NCBI RefSeq assembly: GCF_904424705.1
Contig: NZ_CAJGBF010000019.1
Span: 1-64,000, forward strand
Origin: Rossellomorea arthrocnemi
GTDB taxonomy: Bacteria; Bacillota; Bacilli; Bacillales; Bacillaceae_B
Reading direction: 5' to 3'
Length of the DNA stretch: 64,000 nucleotides
Shown here piece after piece: positions 19,222 through 28,219 of this stretch (the stretch's first letter is position 1; each line of letters opens with the position of its first letter). Position numbers and translations under genes: made by a program. The notes beneath the pieces are model-generated. The model was not told the origin of the DNA. It saw only the letters and a list, made by a program, of their open reading frames with translations, and ran no database searches.

Positions 19222-20922
19222 TTACAACGGTGGAAGGTCAAATTTTCCTTCTTCGAATAGCTCTTTTAACATGTGCTTTGTGTAGCCGGCTGCCTGGGAG
19301 AATTGGATTTTTGCAGGCATTGGTGCTTCTTCGGCATCGACGACTACGTCGATGATGCATGGCTTCTTTTGTTGGATGGCTTTTTGCAGAGAAGGCAGGA
19401 TGTCCTCTGGCCTTTCAACACGGTACCCGACCCCACCGCAGGCTTCGGCATATTTGGCGAAGTCAGGGTTCTGAAGGTTCGTTCCGAATTCGATATTCCC
19501 CATGACTTCCTGTTCGAACTTGATCATGGCGATCTTATGATTGTTCAGTATCACGACGATGATCGGCAAGTCATACTTGACCGCAGTCACGAAGTCCGCC
19601 ATCGTCATGGCGAATCCGCCGTCCCCGCAAATGGCAAAGACCTGTCTATCCGGATAGGCGATTTGACCGGCAATGGCACCAGGCAGCCCGCAGCCGAGGG
19701 TAGCGAGCCAGCTCGATATAATGAAGGACTGATTGGTGATCGGAAAATGACGCGCCATCCACACGGTGACGTTTCCAACATCCACAGACAGGATGGCATC
19801 ATCGGAAGCGACTTCCTTAAGAGCATGAATCAGCCGTTGCGGTTTAAGTGGAACCGATCCATCATCCTCTTGTGACGCTAACTTTTCCCACCATTTCTTC
19901 GTTCTTTCCTGATTTTTTTCCAGGAATGTTCGATCTTCTTTCCTTGAGACATGTTCGGTCAACCACTTAAGAGAGGTGGCGGCATCCCCGGCGAGACCTG
20001 CGTCAACCGGGTAGCGCTTTCCGATTTGAGTAGGATCGATGTCGATGTGAATAGTCTTCGCTTTATCCGGGAGAAATCCTGTGAAGGGGAATGAGGTCCC
20101 GATCATCATAAGCATATCTGCTTCCTGCATCGCTTCATACGAGGGTTTTGTCCCGATCAAACCGAGACCTCCTAAACAATATGGGTGCTTATCAGGTATG
20201 ACCCCTTTACCCGGCAGGGTCAACACGATCGGTGCTCCCACTTTTTCAGCAAAGGATAGTAGTGTTTCCCGATGACCGTGAACGCCTTTTCCGGCAAGGA
20301 TGATCGGTCTTTCCGCACTCTCGATGATTTCCTTGGCTTTCTGCAAATCCTCTGTGAGCGGGGAAATGTCCTGCTTTACTGAAAAATTGGAAGTGACCCG
20401 TGCTTCTCTTCCGACTTCAAAGCGGGGGATGTCATCGGGAATGGTCAGAACGGATACTCCTTTTTTCGCATAAGCGGTACGGATCGCTTGATTGACAACG
20501 GCTGGGAGCTGCTCGGCGGACATGATGCGCTGATTGTACACGGCGACATCGTCAAACATCCGGTCAAGGTTTACCTCTTGAAAGGAATCTGTTCCGAGAA
20601 GGTCTGTTTCCACCTGGCCAGTAATCGCTAGAACCGGAGCTTTATCCAGCTTAGCATCATACAATCCGTTGAGAAGGTGAATCGCTCCTGGTCCGGCAAT
20701 GGCCGTGCACACTCCCAGTTTTCCGGTTAATTTCGCATACGCCGCAGCGGCCAATGCCCCCGCTTCCTCATGCCTGACCTGAATGAATTTAATTTTGTCC
20801 TGTGCTTTTCTGAGTGGTTCGATAATGGAGTTGATAGAGTCACCCGGCATCCCGTAAATATGGTCGACTCCCCATTCGATTAACATTTCAATTAATTTTT
20901 CTCCGGCAGTTTGCTTAAACAT
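19222..20922 (-). CDS. ydaP: Pyruvate oxidase-type ThDP enzyme (YdaP-like)
   Basis: A 566-aa thiamine-diphosphate and FAD enzyme of the pyruvate oxidase group (YdaP, CidC, SpxB/PoxB), which decarboxylates pyruvate to acetate or acetyl phosphate. The activating glutamate is E52 in VRHEEAGALAAAAYA. The ThDP/metal motif is GDGG at 433-436 running to NN at 460-461, and the FAD-domain segment GKGVHGHRE is at 211-218. The C-terminus lacks an obvious PoxB-like membrane helix. ATG after GAGAGGAGA. It is divergent from gpmA, and both act around the pyruvate end of glycolysis. Confidence 0.88.
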   Translation of the reverse strand: MFKQTAGEKLIEMLIEWGVDHIYGMPGDSINSIIEPLRKAQDKIKFIQVRHEEAGALAAAAYAKLTGKLGVCTAIAGPGAIHLLNGLYDAKLDKAPVLAITGQVETDLLGTDSFQEVNLDRMFDDVAVYNQRIMSAEQLPAVVNQAIRTAYAKKGVSVLTIPDDIPRFEVGREARVTSNFSVKQDISPLTEDLQKAKEIIESAERPIILAGKGVHGHRETLLSFAEKVGAPIVLTLPGKGVIPDKHPYCLGGLGLIGTKPSYEAMQEADMLMMIGTSFPFTGFLPDKAKTIHIDIDPTQIGKRYPVDAGLAGDAATSLKWLTEHVSRKEDRTFLEKNQERTKKWWEKLASQEDDGSVPLKPQRLIHALKEVASDDAILSVDVGNVTVWMARHFPITNQSFIISSWLATLGCGLPGAIAGQIAYPDRQVFAICGDGGFAMTMADFVTAVKYDLPIIVVILNNHKIAMIKFEQEVMGNIEFGTNLQNPDFAKYAEACGGVGYRVERPEDILPSLQKAIQQKKPCIIDVVVDAEEAPMPAKIQFSQAAGYTKHMLKELFEEGKFDLPPL

Positions 20923-21040
20923 CTTTCAGTCTCCTCTCATAAATTGGTTATTCCTATTTTGGTACAATTCTTCCTAAATTACTCAATATTTCTATTCCAA
21001 CCTGCACATACTGAAAAAAAAAAGACCTGGGGTGTTGAAG

Positions 21041-21808
21041 GTGAAGAAGCTTGTATTGATTCGACATGGTGAAAGTCTCTATAATCTAGAAAATCGATTT
21101 ACCGGCTGGACGGATGTTGACCTGACAGATGACGGCTATAAAGAGGCAAGAAAGGCAGGGGAGATCCTGAAGAAACATGGGTTCATATTCGATGTTGCCC
21201 ACACATCTGTCTTAAAAAGGGCCATCCGAACATTATGGATCACTCTGCACGAAATGGATCTTGTGTGGATTCCCGTACATAAATCATGGAGACTAAACGA
21301 GCGGCATTATGGCGGGCTGCAGGGATTGGATAAGCATGAAGTGACAGAGAAATTCGGTGAAGAGCAGGTGCATGAATGGAGAAGGTCAGCGGATATCCGG
21401 CCACCGGAGATTTCAGAAATCGGACATCGGGGGGACCTGTCCGATCCGAAATACGCTTCAGTGGGTAAGAAGAATATGCCATTATCGGAAAGTCTTCTTG
21501 ATACCGAAAAAAGGGCACTTGTCTATTGGCATGAAGACATCGTCCCCAGCATCCGTAACAATAAGCGGATCATCATCTCTGCTCATGGAAATACGTTACG
21601 TGCCCTCGTGAAATTCCTTGACCACATCCCGGATGATGGAGTTGTGAGTCTCAATATTCCTAACAGCATTCCACTTGTGTATGAATTGGATGATGACTTA
21701 AAGCCCATTAGGCATTATTACTTGGACGACGAGGGAGAGGTGCCACATGAAAAAATTCCGCGGCATATGGATTTGGATGATAGGGAGAATTGGGATTGGA
21801 TAGGGTGA
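21041..21808 (+). CDS. gpmA: 2,3-bisphosphoglycerate-dependent phosphoglycerate mutase
   Basis: Interconverts 3- and 2-phosphoglycerate through a phosphohistidine. The 255-aa protein has the catalytic His9 in LVLIRHGES, the acid Glu87 in [12 protein letters not shown], the phosphate-binding His182 in SAHGNTLRA, and the [10 protein letters not shown] loop of true GpmA rather than a generic histidine phosphatase. GTG 21041 fits GGGGTG at 21029-21034; GTG 21032 and TTG 21035 overlap that SD. Bacillus normally uses the Mn-dependent GpmI, so this is an additional, possibly acquired, enzyme. Confidence 0.9.
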   Translation: MKKLVLIRHGESLYNLENRFTGWTDVDLTDDGYKEARKAGEILKKHGFIFDVAHTSVLKRAIRTLWITLHEMDLVWIPVHKSWRLNERHYGGLQGLDKHEVTEKFGEEQVHEWRRSADIRPPEISEIGHRGDLSDPKYASVGKKNMPLSESLLDTEKRALVYWHEDIVPSIRNNKRIIISAHGNTLRALVKFLDHIPDDGVVSLNIPNSIPLVYELDDDLKPIRHYYLDDEGEVPHEKIPRHMDLDDRENWDWIG

Positions 21809-21914
21809 AGACAGGCATTAATATGGGGTGTGAAACACATGGTTACATGAACATAAATCAGACAACAGATAGACGGAAAAAATGCTCTGCTAAAAATGAA
21901 TAATTTACTTTTTA

Positions 21915-21923
21915 TGGTATAAT
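21915..21923 (+). promoter_or_regulatory. Extended -10 promoter element
   Basis: TGGTATAAT (extended -10) lies about 55 bp before the DUF4129-like gene. No good -35 is seen, which is usual for extended -10 promoters. Confidence 0.5.
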
Positions 21924-21978
21924 TATTTGAAATGAACAAAGAAAACCTTACCAATGGCGCTACAAAAAGGAGATATTG

Positions 21979-22647
21979 ATGAAAAAGACATTTTTTATCT
22001 TGGTTTTTTTAATCATTGGTTTAGCTGCGGCATTTCTGTTAAGTAAATCATCGATGTCTGTATCAGATAAAATCAAATCGTTTTATTCAAACACAGAAGA
22101 AGTACAATCTGCCGGAGAGGGTCCACCCATCAAGATCAAAGCAGATGAGCTCTCAGTATTGGAGGAAGCTCCTGACCTTTCAGATGCTGTCCGGAGACGC
22201 ATAATAGTGATAGGTGAGGTTCCGCTTGAGACCTTTACGTCTAAAGGCTCAACTTTAAGAAATACCATGATAACGGTGGTGGTTGTCTTATCTGTTATAG
22301 TAGTAGCGGTTTTATGGTATAGGTTTTATAAAAAAAGATCCAATGTACAAGAGGAGCAGTTTATTAGTGACTCTCCCAAACAGAAAAATGATGAAGAGAA
22401 GTTAAATCAGAACAGTAAAGTGTTATCGTTATCCAATACAGAAATAAATGAAGTAAGAGTTATGCTTAGGCAATGGGAGAAGCGATTATCAACATTTAAT
22501 AAGAGAAGAAATAATGAAACCATTTCAGAGTGGTTTCAAAGAATAAACGGTCCGGTTGAAATTATTCCCCTTTATGAAAAAGTTCGATATGGTTATGCGG
22601 AAATTTCGAAAGATGAGTTTGAAAAATTTACTGCAATGCTTAAATAG
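21979..22647 (+). CDS. DUF4129-like membrane protein
   Basis: A 222-aa protein with an N-terminal hydrophobic segment (residues 4-20), an extracytoplasmic stretch, a second helix at about 96-115 (TMITVVVVLSVIVVAVLWYRF), and a cytosolic tail ending ETISEWFQRIN...YEKVRYGYAEIS. That tail resembles the DUF4129 motif found behind transglutaminase-like proteins. ATG 21979 follows AAAGGAGA by five bases. Role unknown; no transglutaminase or MoxR gene is near. Confidence 0.65.
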   Translation: MKKTFFILVFLIIGLAAAFLLSKSSMSVSDKIKSFYSNTEEVQSAGEGPPIKIKADELSVLEEAPDLSDAVRRRIIVIGEVPLETFTSKGSTLRNTMITVVVVLSVIVVAVLWYRFYKKRSNVQEEQFISDSPKQKNDEEKLNQNSKVLSLSNTEINEVRVMLRQWEKRLSTFNKRRNNETISEWFQRINGPVEIIPLYEKVRYGYAEISKDEFEKFTAMLK

Positions 22648-22661
22648 TTACCGAGTTAAAA

Positions 22662-22700
22662 AACCGGTCAGGGATTCTCATCCTTGGACCGGTTATTCTT
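22662..22700. terminator. Terminator between convergent genes
   Basis: Stem AACCGGTC / GACCGGTT (22662-22669 and 22687-22694) with an inner partial pairing, followed by ATTCTTTG. Confidence 0.65.
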
Positions 22701-22758
22701 TGATTTTATTCTTAGTCTTCATGGTTCCGTTGAAAGTTGAGTGCGCCACTCGATGCGA

Positions 22759-23556
22759 CTAAACCAAAATGTCCGTTTCAAGCTTGTCCAACCAGCTATG
22801 CACAAGAGAATTGAAGACATCCTCTTGCTCAATCTGCACATTATGTCCACCCATATCCAGCACAGCAAAGGTGGCCCTTGGATAGTTCTCGATTAATCGC
22901 CAGGCGTCCTGATATCCGACTACATGGTCTTGCCGACCAGTCACAATCAACGTTGGATAGTCAAGTTTCTGTGAGAGCCCGAAGGTGAAGCCATAACCAT
23001 TCCCCCGGATCCTGTTTGCGAATTCCTCATTCGTTTGGGTGGAAGGAAGCAATATGTCATCCCGGAACCTTTCCCATTCCTTTTTCCCTTGAACAACACT
23101 CATGGAGGCAAAGGCTTCGGCTTCTAGTGGAGAGAGGTTCGACAGCAAGTGAGGATCCTTTTTCAAAACAATCTGCTGTGGCAGTACTCTTTTATCAGAA
23201 TCAGGTATGACCATAGGTGCCAGAAGCATTAAGCCGCGAATCCTGTCATGTCGTGCCTGAACGATCCCCCTCGCCATATATCCCCCATACGAATATCCGC
23301 AAACGATGAAGGGTTGATCGGGAATCAGCTCATCCAATAGCCCAACCACCGCTTCCAACATATCGTCTGAATTCTTGATGGATGATTGGGGTTCTGACAG
23401 CCCCATTCCCGGCAGGTCTATGTATATCCTCTTCCAACCGCTTCTATTCTCAAAGCTCGGTTCCATAGCATGCAGCATCGCCTGATGATCAAGTGTCCAG
23501 CCATGAATCATTACAATGGGAAAGCCTTGTCCGATTACTTTATGATGAATAGCCAC
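22759..23556 (-). CDS. Alpha/beta hydrolase
   Basis: A 265-aa hydrolase. The oxyanion region is IHGWTLDH, nucleophile Ser89 is in GYSYGG, Asp210 is in TGRQDHVVG, and His238 is in MGGHNVQIE. The substrate is unknown; the fold is used by esterases, lactonases and C-C hydrolases. The frame opens at an ATG at 23577, but that codon belongs to the SD (AAAGGAGGGG); the GTG at 23556, seven bases after it, is the better start. It stands alone, convergent to the DUF4129-like gene. Confidence 0.82.
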   Translation of the reverse strand: MAIHHKVIGQGFPIVMIHGWTLDHQAMLHAMEPSFENRSGWKRIYIDLPGMGLSEPQSSIKNSDDMLEAVVGLLDELIPDQPFIVCGYSYGGYMARGIVQARHDRIRGLMLLAPMVIPDSDKRVLPQQIVLKKDPHLLSNLSPLEAEAFASMSVVQGKKEWERFRDDILLPSTQTNEEFANRIRGNGYGFTFGLSQKLDYPTLIVTGRQDHVVGYQDAWRLIENYPRATFAVLDMGGHNVQIEQEDVFNSLVHSWLDKLETDILV

Positions 23557-24091
23557 TAATTTTCCCCTCCTTTTCATCTATTAAAAGTATAGGTTATTTT
23601 CTGGATTAATCAAAGGGTTGTACTAGATGTGTGTGAATTCCGTGGGATTTAAAAAAATTCGATATGATCATGTACCCTCGTCCGTAACCATTCGAGAGAG
23701 CATGGTGCTTTATGCGGATGGTAAGTTGCTTGATGTAATCGTATATGAGATTACCAGCTGAGTATGCTGGGACAAGTAGACCTGTTTTCAGGATGATTTG
23801 GGCGGTTAACCCCCGATTTTTAAAAAAATCTTCTTTAAAATGGTCTATTTTAGCCGGGGAGTGAGGTCCAAGACATGTCTCAGGACGGATTTGGAAGATG
23901 ATTTCTTCGTTTGGAATCTGAATCATGCGAGATCTAGAAGAATCATGCCGGATGAGAGATTATCGAGCGGGATCTGGTTTGTTCATGCGGGAATTCAATT
24001 TATCATGCGAGAATTCAGATAATCATGCCGGGATGTCAAATTTCCTTTATAAACGCATCCTGGGCATGACGACATAAATCCATTAATTGAA
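23557..24091. other. Gap with 20-bp array and one doubtful ORF
   Basis: Between two minus-strand genes. The left part (23606-23926) has a minus-strand ORF of 106 codons ending HTHLVQPFD, but its ATG lies in a unit of the repeat array, it has no SD, and I recognise no family, so I do not call it a gene. The right part is the array described separately. No terminator with a T-run is obvious for the TolB-like gene upstream. Confidence 0.4.
23921..24040. repeat. Short tandem array, exact 20-bp pitch, core ATCATGCSGG
   Basis: TCATGC occurs at 23923, 23943, 23983, 24003 and 24023, with a mutated TCGAGC at 23963 filling the gap. That gives six units at exactly 20 bp. On the minus strand the unit reads about GCATGATNNNNNNGAATTCC. 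The spacers are partly conserved (GAATTCA in two). The array sits just downstream of the TolB-like gene. Confidence 0.8.
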
Positions 24092-25333
24092 TCAACCTTG
24101 GTAAACAACAATTTTCTCTATATCCCGAAGCCATTCTTTAGCTCCAGTACCATCCATGTTTCCAATCCACAGATCTCTTTTCGTATCGGTAAGGGACGTC
24201 CCCCTCAGCCAAACGAGTTTTTGAATGGAAGGGATGAACTGAGGAGCATAATCTCCAAATCCTTTCGGCGGACTCGTTATCTTCATTTGTTTCTTCGAAT
24301 CGATATTCAAGGTGTAAAGGGAAGGAAGCGGGTGCTTGCTGAAGTCATTGGTCCACTCCTGCTCCCTGAGTCTCGATACGACCAGAGACTTGTTGGATAT
24401 CCAATTGAAATCAAGGTCGGCGTAATGCTCAGGAGTGTACGTTCCAGCAACAGGCATTTCTTTAACCTTTAGATCCTTGTTCTTAAAACCGAATACGATT
24501 CTGCCACCGCCAGCAATGTAAGCCAGTGTATCCGTTGATGGTGACCACTTCGGCTGACCAACATCCAAGATCATCTCGTCCAATACTTCGAAGTTCTTTC
24601 CTTCTTTATCGATGACACATACCATATTACTGTCCATGGACCAGGAAGCGGTTGGAGACACAACAAATGAAATCCACTTGCCGCTCGGTGAATATGCCAG
24701 CTGTTCAGCATAGACGGCAATCAATTTATTTTGATCATTTGTCCCGACTTCCCTTGGGAGTGTGAAGAAAGGCTCCACCCCACCAAAAAGAACAATATCC
24801 TCATAGTTATCACCGACTTTTTTTATAAACAATGATGCGCTTGACCATCCATCAGGATTGAGGTTTCCCGATGAAGATAGAAGAAATCCACTGCCGTCCG
24901 GCATCCAGGTGAAATCACTGACCCCGGTTGCGATGTTGTAGAATCGGTTGAGATCTGAGATATCTAAAATTCCTTTGTTATGATAGGCAACATGGTTTTT
25001 ATGTGGAGCCCATTCTGGTGAATGGCCATTATATGAGATTCGCTTCTTTTTACCGGTTTGGAGATTGTAGGTCCATAGCTCTGACTGAGTTTGTCCGATA
25101 TCGAATTCGGAAGCGGTCTCTACTTGATATGCCAGCCAGGCGCCGTCTTGTGACCATTTGGGTGTAGAGTGGACGTTGCCGGAATTCGTTATTTGTGTTT
25201 CTTGGCTATTTTGTAAGACCCACACATTTCCGTTTCTGATATAGGCAGCTTGCACCTGAGATTCTACGGATGCGGAAGAGACTGATGGAAATAAGAGAGA
25301 AGTGATCAGTGTAAAGAGAAACCATTTTTTCAT
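24092..25333 (-). CDS. Secreted TolB-like beta-propeller protein
   Basis: A 413-aa exported protein. The signal peptide is residues 1-21 (MKKWFLFTLITSLLFPSVSSA). Behind it are several propeller blades with the TolB/WD40-like pattern of PKWSQDGAWLAY, PEWAPHKNHVAY, FTWMPDGSGFLL, AYSPSGKWISFV and PKWSPSTDTLAY. Such repeats form protein-binding or sugar-binding propellers; no catalytic residues are evident. ATG after AAAAGGAGAAG. It stands alone. Confidence 0.8.
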   Translation of the reverse strand: MKKWFLFTLITSLLFPSVSSASVESQVQAAYIRNGNVWVLQNSQETQITNSGNVHSTPKWSQDGAWLAYQVETASEFDIGQTQSELWTYNLQTGKKKRISYNGHSPEWAPHKNHVAYHNKGILDISDLNRFYNIATGVSDFTWMPDGSGFLLSSSGNLNPDGWSSASLFIKKVGDNYEDIVLFGGVEPFFTLPREVGTNDQNKLIAVYAEQLAYSPSGKWISFVVSPTASWSMDSNMVCVIDKEGKNFEVLDEMILDVGQPKWSPSTDTLAYIAGGGRIVFGFKNKDLKVKEMPVAGTYTPEHYADLDFNWISNKSLVVSRLREQEWTNDFSKHPLPSLYTLNIDSKKQMKITSPPKGFGDYAPQFIPSIQKLVWLRGTSLTDTKRDLWIGNMDGTGAKEWLRDIEKIVVYQG

Positions 25334-25509
25334 TTATTTCTTCTCCTTTTATATGTCTGTTCTTACTATTTTCCTGGATTGGTTACTTTATGTGAAAGAA
25401 AGATAAGGTCTGGTCCTTTTTTTATATAATCTCTTCTGAAGGAGGAGTTATCCACTTTTTGATGAAGTACTTCTAATATGAAACATTATTATCTAGGAGG
25501 AAAATATTC

Positions 25510-25980
25510 ATGAATCGAACAGACCTGCTCTTAAGAATGCTCGATACTACGTACGAAGAGGAAAGTTGGTATGCCCCAATCAAACCGGCAATAGATGGCC
25601 TCACTGCAGAACAGGCTAGTTGGAGACCAGTTGGAGAAGCCACCAAAACAATATGGGAGAATGTTAATCATCTTATTTACTATAAGGAGCGGCTTGCAGC
25701 AAAATTAGAAGGCCGGGAATGGACAAAAACTCTCGATGGGAATGAAACCTTCTACCTTACCGAGCAATTACATGATGACAAAGAATGGAGAGCAGTCGTT
25801 GAACGTGTTAAAACGGCTCATCGAGGATTAAGAGAAGCGCTCAGTAAAACAACAACTGAAATGCTTGAACAAGATTCTCTTGAAGGAAAGCTTTTAGACA
25901 TCATGCTTCACGATGCATACCATACAGGTCAAATTATTCAACTGAGGAAGATGCAGGGTTCGTGGCCTTCACATCGTTGA
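25510..25980 (+). CDS. DinB family protein
   Basis: A 156-aa DinB-fold protein, the third in the window. The metal triad is His54 (NVNHLIYYKERL) with His134/His138 (MLHDAYHTGQIIQL). ATG follows TAGGAGGAAAA. Substrate unknown; bacillithiol-dependent relatives exist. It stands alone after a 176-bp gap from the divergent TolB-like gene. Confidence 0.85.
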   Translation: MNRTDLLLRMLDTTYEEESWYAPIKPAIDGLTAEQASWRPVGEATKTIWENVNHLIYYKERLAAKLEGREWTKTLDGNETFYLTEQLHDDKEWRAVVERVKTAHRGLREALSKTTTEMLEQDSLEGKLLDIMLHDAYHTGQIIQLRKMQGSWPSHR

Positions 25981-26355
25981 TGAATAAAACTTAAAGTAAG
26001 GTGGTCGGAAATAGTTTAGCGGGTATGATTGCCAGTTTTTCGATCATCCCCGTTTTCCATTTGGTTATTGTAACTATTTGTCTTGTTTTTGCTCGAAGTA
26101 TGTACGGCCTTTCATCTCTATTAAGAATTCGCGGGTTCCTATCAAGGTCCATCAATCGTCTTGAAAAATCTTCGTCCAACCCAGTATATGCACTGTTTGT
26201 CGGAAAATCGGCATTGTTGATCACCATTTTTTCATTAGCAGGTTGTTTTCATCCAATAGAAAATAGTGTTGTTGGAAATTAGAAATTAATGGATAATGGT
26301 TGTATGATTTTGTATTAAAAATGGGCTTAATCAAAGAAGTCGGGAGGTTTTCAAA
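25981..26355 (+). other. Gap without a supported gene
   Basis: An ORF on + (GTG 26001 to 26282, 93 codons, partly hydrophobic) and one opposite it on - are both open. Neither has a convincing SD or recognisable family. A decayed membrane protein is possible. The SD of the next gene, GGGAGG, is at 26342-26347. Confidence 0.3.
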
Positions 26356-26898
26356 ATCATTACTCCAACAGAACACCATACTCGTAATCTAACCTATACC
26401 ATAAGATCCGCAAGGGAAACGGATGCGGGAAATTTGTCTAACGTACGATTGCAGGCAGATGGTGAAACTGAAAACATGGATAGAGAAAAAGGAGAAGCAT
26501 ACATAGATGAATCAGGTTTCAGACAAATAATCTTAGAAGATTCAGAGAGTCCACGTAATCTCTTTTTGGTTTGTGAAGTGGACAACAGGATTGCAGGTTT
26601 CTCCAGGTGTGAGGGGAAATTATTAAAGCGGGTCTCTCATAAGGTGGAGTTTGGTGTATGTGTATTACAGGAATTCTGGGGATACGGCATTGGGAAGAAT
26701 CTATTAAAAGAGACCATCCATTGGGCAGATGCCAACGACATACAGAAAATATCGTTGAATGTTCTTGAAACTAATGAAAAAGCCATTATCCTCTATAAGA
26801 ATAATGGGTTTGAAATAGAAGGTGTATTGAAGAGAGATAAATTATTATCGGATGGGCGTTACTACGATACTGTGGTGATGGGACGGTTCCATCCATAA
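26356..26898 (+). CDS. GNAT family N-acetyltransferase with non-ATG start
   Basis: About 180 aa. The acetyl-CoA core reads FGVCVLQEFWGYGIGKNLL, followed by KISLNVLETNEKAIILYKNNGF, a ribosomal-protein/antibiotic GNAT pattern. The first strand of the fold (YTIRSARETDAGNL) lies upstream of the first ATG/GTG/TTG in frame (TTG 26434), so translation must start earlier. GGGAGG at 26342-26347 is eight bases before ATC 26356, which is followed by ATT. A changed start codon (ATG to ATC) or a true rare start fits. A second GNAT gene follows 12 bp later. Confidence 0.72.
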   Translation: MITPTEHHTRNLTYTIRSARETDAGNLSNVRLQADGETENMDREKGEAYIDESGFRQIILEDSESPRNLFLVCEVDNRIAGFSRCEGKLLKRVSHKVEFGVCVLQEFWGYGIGKNLLKETIHWADANDIQKISLNVLETNEKAIILYKNNGFEIEGVLKRDKLLSDGRYYDTVVMGRFHP

Positions 26899-26910
26899 GG
26901 AGTGGTTTAT

Positions 26911-27348
26911 ATGAATCTGGCATTACAGGAAATCAATGGGGACAATTGGGAGGAATGTGTAACCTTATCTGTTTCAGAGCATCAAAAGGAGTTTGTCGCA
27001 GATAACGCTTATTCATTGCTGCAGTCAAAATTTGCAGAAGATCAGTATCCATTTGCCATTTACCATCGTGAAGTCATGGTAGGCTTCATCATGTATGGGA
27101 AAGACCGAGACACTAAACGGATGGAAATGAGCCGGTTAATGATCGATCGTAAATATCAAGGTAGAGGCTATGGAAGGAAGGCGAGCCAGTTACTTTTAGA
27201 AAAACTATTGGATACATACGGTAATATTGATTTATATACAAGTGCGGAACCTGAGAATGTGAACGCAATAACGTTATATGAAAGTCTGGGATTTGAGAAG
27301 ACGGGTGAAATCATGTGGGGGGAAATTGTGTTGAAGAAGCAGTTGTAG
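26911..27348 (+). CDS. GNAT family N-acetyltransferase (spermidine acetyltransferase-like)
   Basis: A 145-aa acetyltransferase. Acetyl-CoA loop MIDRKYQGRGYGRKASQLLL, then SAEPENVNAITLYESLGFEKTGE. The layout is close to BltD/PaiA-type polyamine or diamine acetyltransferases, but the substrate is not fixed by sequence. ATG 26911 follows AAGGAG (26897-26902), which overlaps the stop of the previous GNAT gene, so the two are translationally linked. Confidence 0.85.
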   Translation: MNLALQEINGDNWEECVTLSVSEHQKEFVADNAYSLLQSKFAEDQYPFAIYHREVMVGFIMYGKDRDTKRMEMSRLMIDRKYQGRGYGRKASQLLLEKLLDTYGNIDLYTSAEPENVNAITLYESLGFEKTGEIMWGEIVLKKQL

Positions 27349-27440
27349 TGTGGAGAAAGAAGCTTATCCGCCGAACGCCAAGATGAGTGAAGATACGAAG
27401 GTTGAGGTATTGGTCAAGAGAAAACGTTTATTTTGTCAAA

Positions 27441-27855
27441 AAAATAGGCTATTTCGTAAAGATTGTTGCTTTTGAACAATTGATGTTTGAAATATGTCAA
27501 CCGGTGTTGGGTGAATGGGACGAACTTCTTCAGCTAAAACGATTGGCGTTATCGGCACGCACGATCCCCTCCGGAGTCTATGCAATTCACCTCGCCGTTA
27601 AACGCGATTTGAGTGACAAATGCTTACTAGTGACACGAGGCAATCGAAAGAGCGGGACGTTGAATCGCTCAATACTTAGAAAGAAGCTAGTTAAAATGTA
27701 AGGGATTTATATATGTCTATTTCAGACACACACGCTTAGAAAGTTGATTGGAACGGAAGGTGCTCGACTCAGGCCCCGCGGAAAGCGAGCACCTTTCGTT
27801 CCAATCAACTAGCACTCACTAATTTAAGAGCAACAAAGTTTGCGAAAACAGCCAA
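27441..27855. repeat. Palindromic intergenic repeat, copy E (core deleted)
   Basis: The left tail GGCTATTTCGTAAAGATTGTTG is at 27448. About 210 bp of non-family sequence follows, then the shared linker CAGACACACACGCTTAGAAAG, outer stem GTTGATTGGAACGGAAGGTGC, and the complementary arm and right tail ending GCGAAAACAGCC. The GC-rich core between the two CTC motifs (about 59 nt in copy D) is missing, leaving GACTCAGGCCCCGCGG. An ORF over this segment (27387-27701) is not considered coding. Confidence 0.75.
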
Positions 27856-27869
27856 AAAATAAATAGGGT

Positions 27870-28064
27870 TTGAATGATAGGTCAGAAAAAAAGTTTCAAA
27901 TGAAGTTGTGGCTGATAGCTGTTTTGGTCTCTCTTTCCATGTTTGTTGTGACGAAATTACTTTGGAATGGAGTTAATGATTTACTGCTGTTGGTTTATTT
28001 AATAGTAGGGTTTCTTCTAAATTTCCTTATTTCGATATTAAGAAATTTGAGGACTAAGGAATAA
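27870..28064 (+). CDS. Small two-TM membrane protein (64 aa)
   Basis: A basic N-terminus (EKKFQMK) is followed by two hydrophobic stretches (LWLIAVLVSLSMFVVTKLL and LLLLVYLIVGFLLNFLISIL) and a basic tail. TTG 27870 lies directly behind a repeat copy, and ATG 27900 is an alternative; neither has a strong SD. Family not recognised, so this is only a probable gene. Confidence 0.45.
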   Translation: MNDRSEKKFQMKLWLIAVLVSLSMFVVTKLLWNGVNDLLLLVYLIVGFLLNFLISILRNLRTKE

Positions 28065-28219
28065 TCATTAATGATTAGGATTCAGAAATAGGTGTTCCTA
28101 ACAAATGAAATTCGAAATGGATGTTAAGTTATTTTCGGGATTGAATGTGGATTCATTCTTATACGGGCAAATTATTTTCTAAATGACTAGATACGGAATT
28201 TCACGAAAGGAGGGAAACA

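Noticed and set aside
23606-23926. 106-codon minus-strand ORF
   Set aside because: The start lies in a unit of the 20-bp array without an SD, and no family is recognisable. It is kept only as a doubtful ORF in the gap description.
25991-26282. Opposed ORFs of 78 (-) and 93 (+) codons
   Set aside because: Neither has a convincing SD. The plus ORF is partly hydrophobic, but I cannot tell a decayed gene from chance.
27387-27701. 104-codon ORF on the plus strand
   Set aside because: It spans the left arm and inserted segment of a repeat copy, has no SD and no protein-like pattern.
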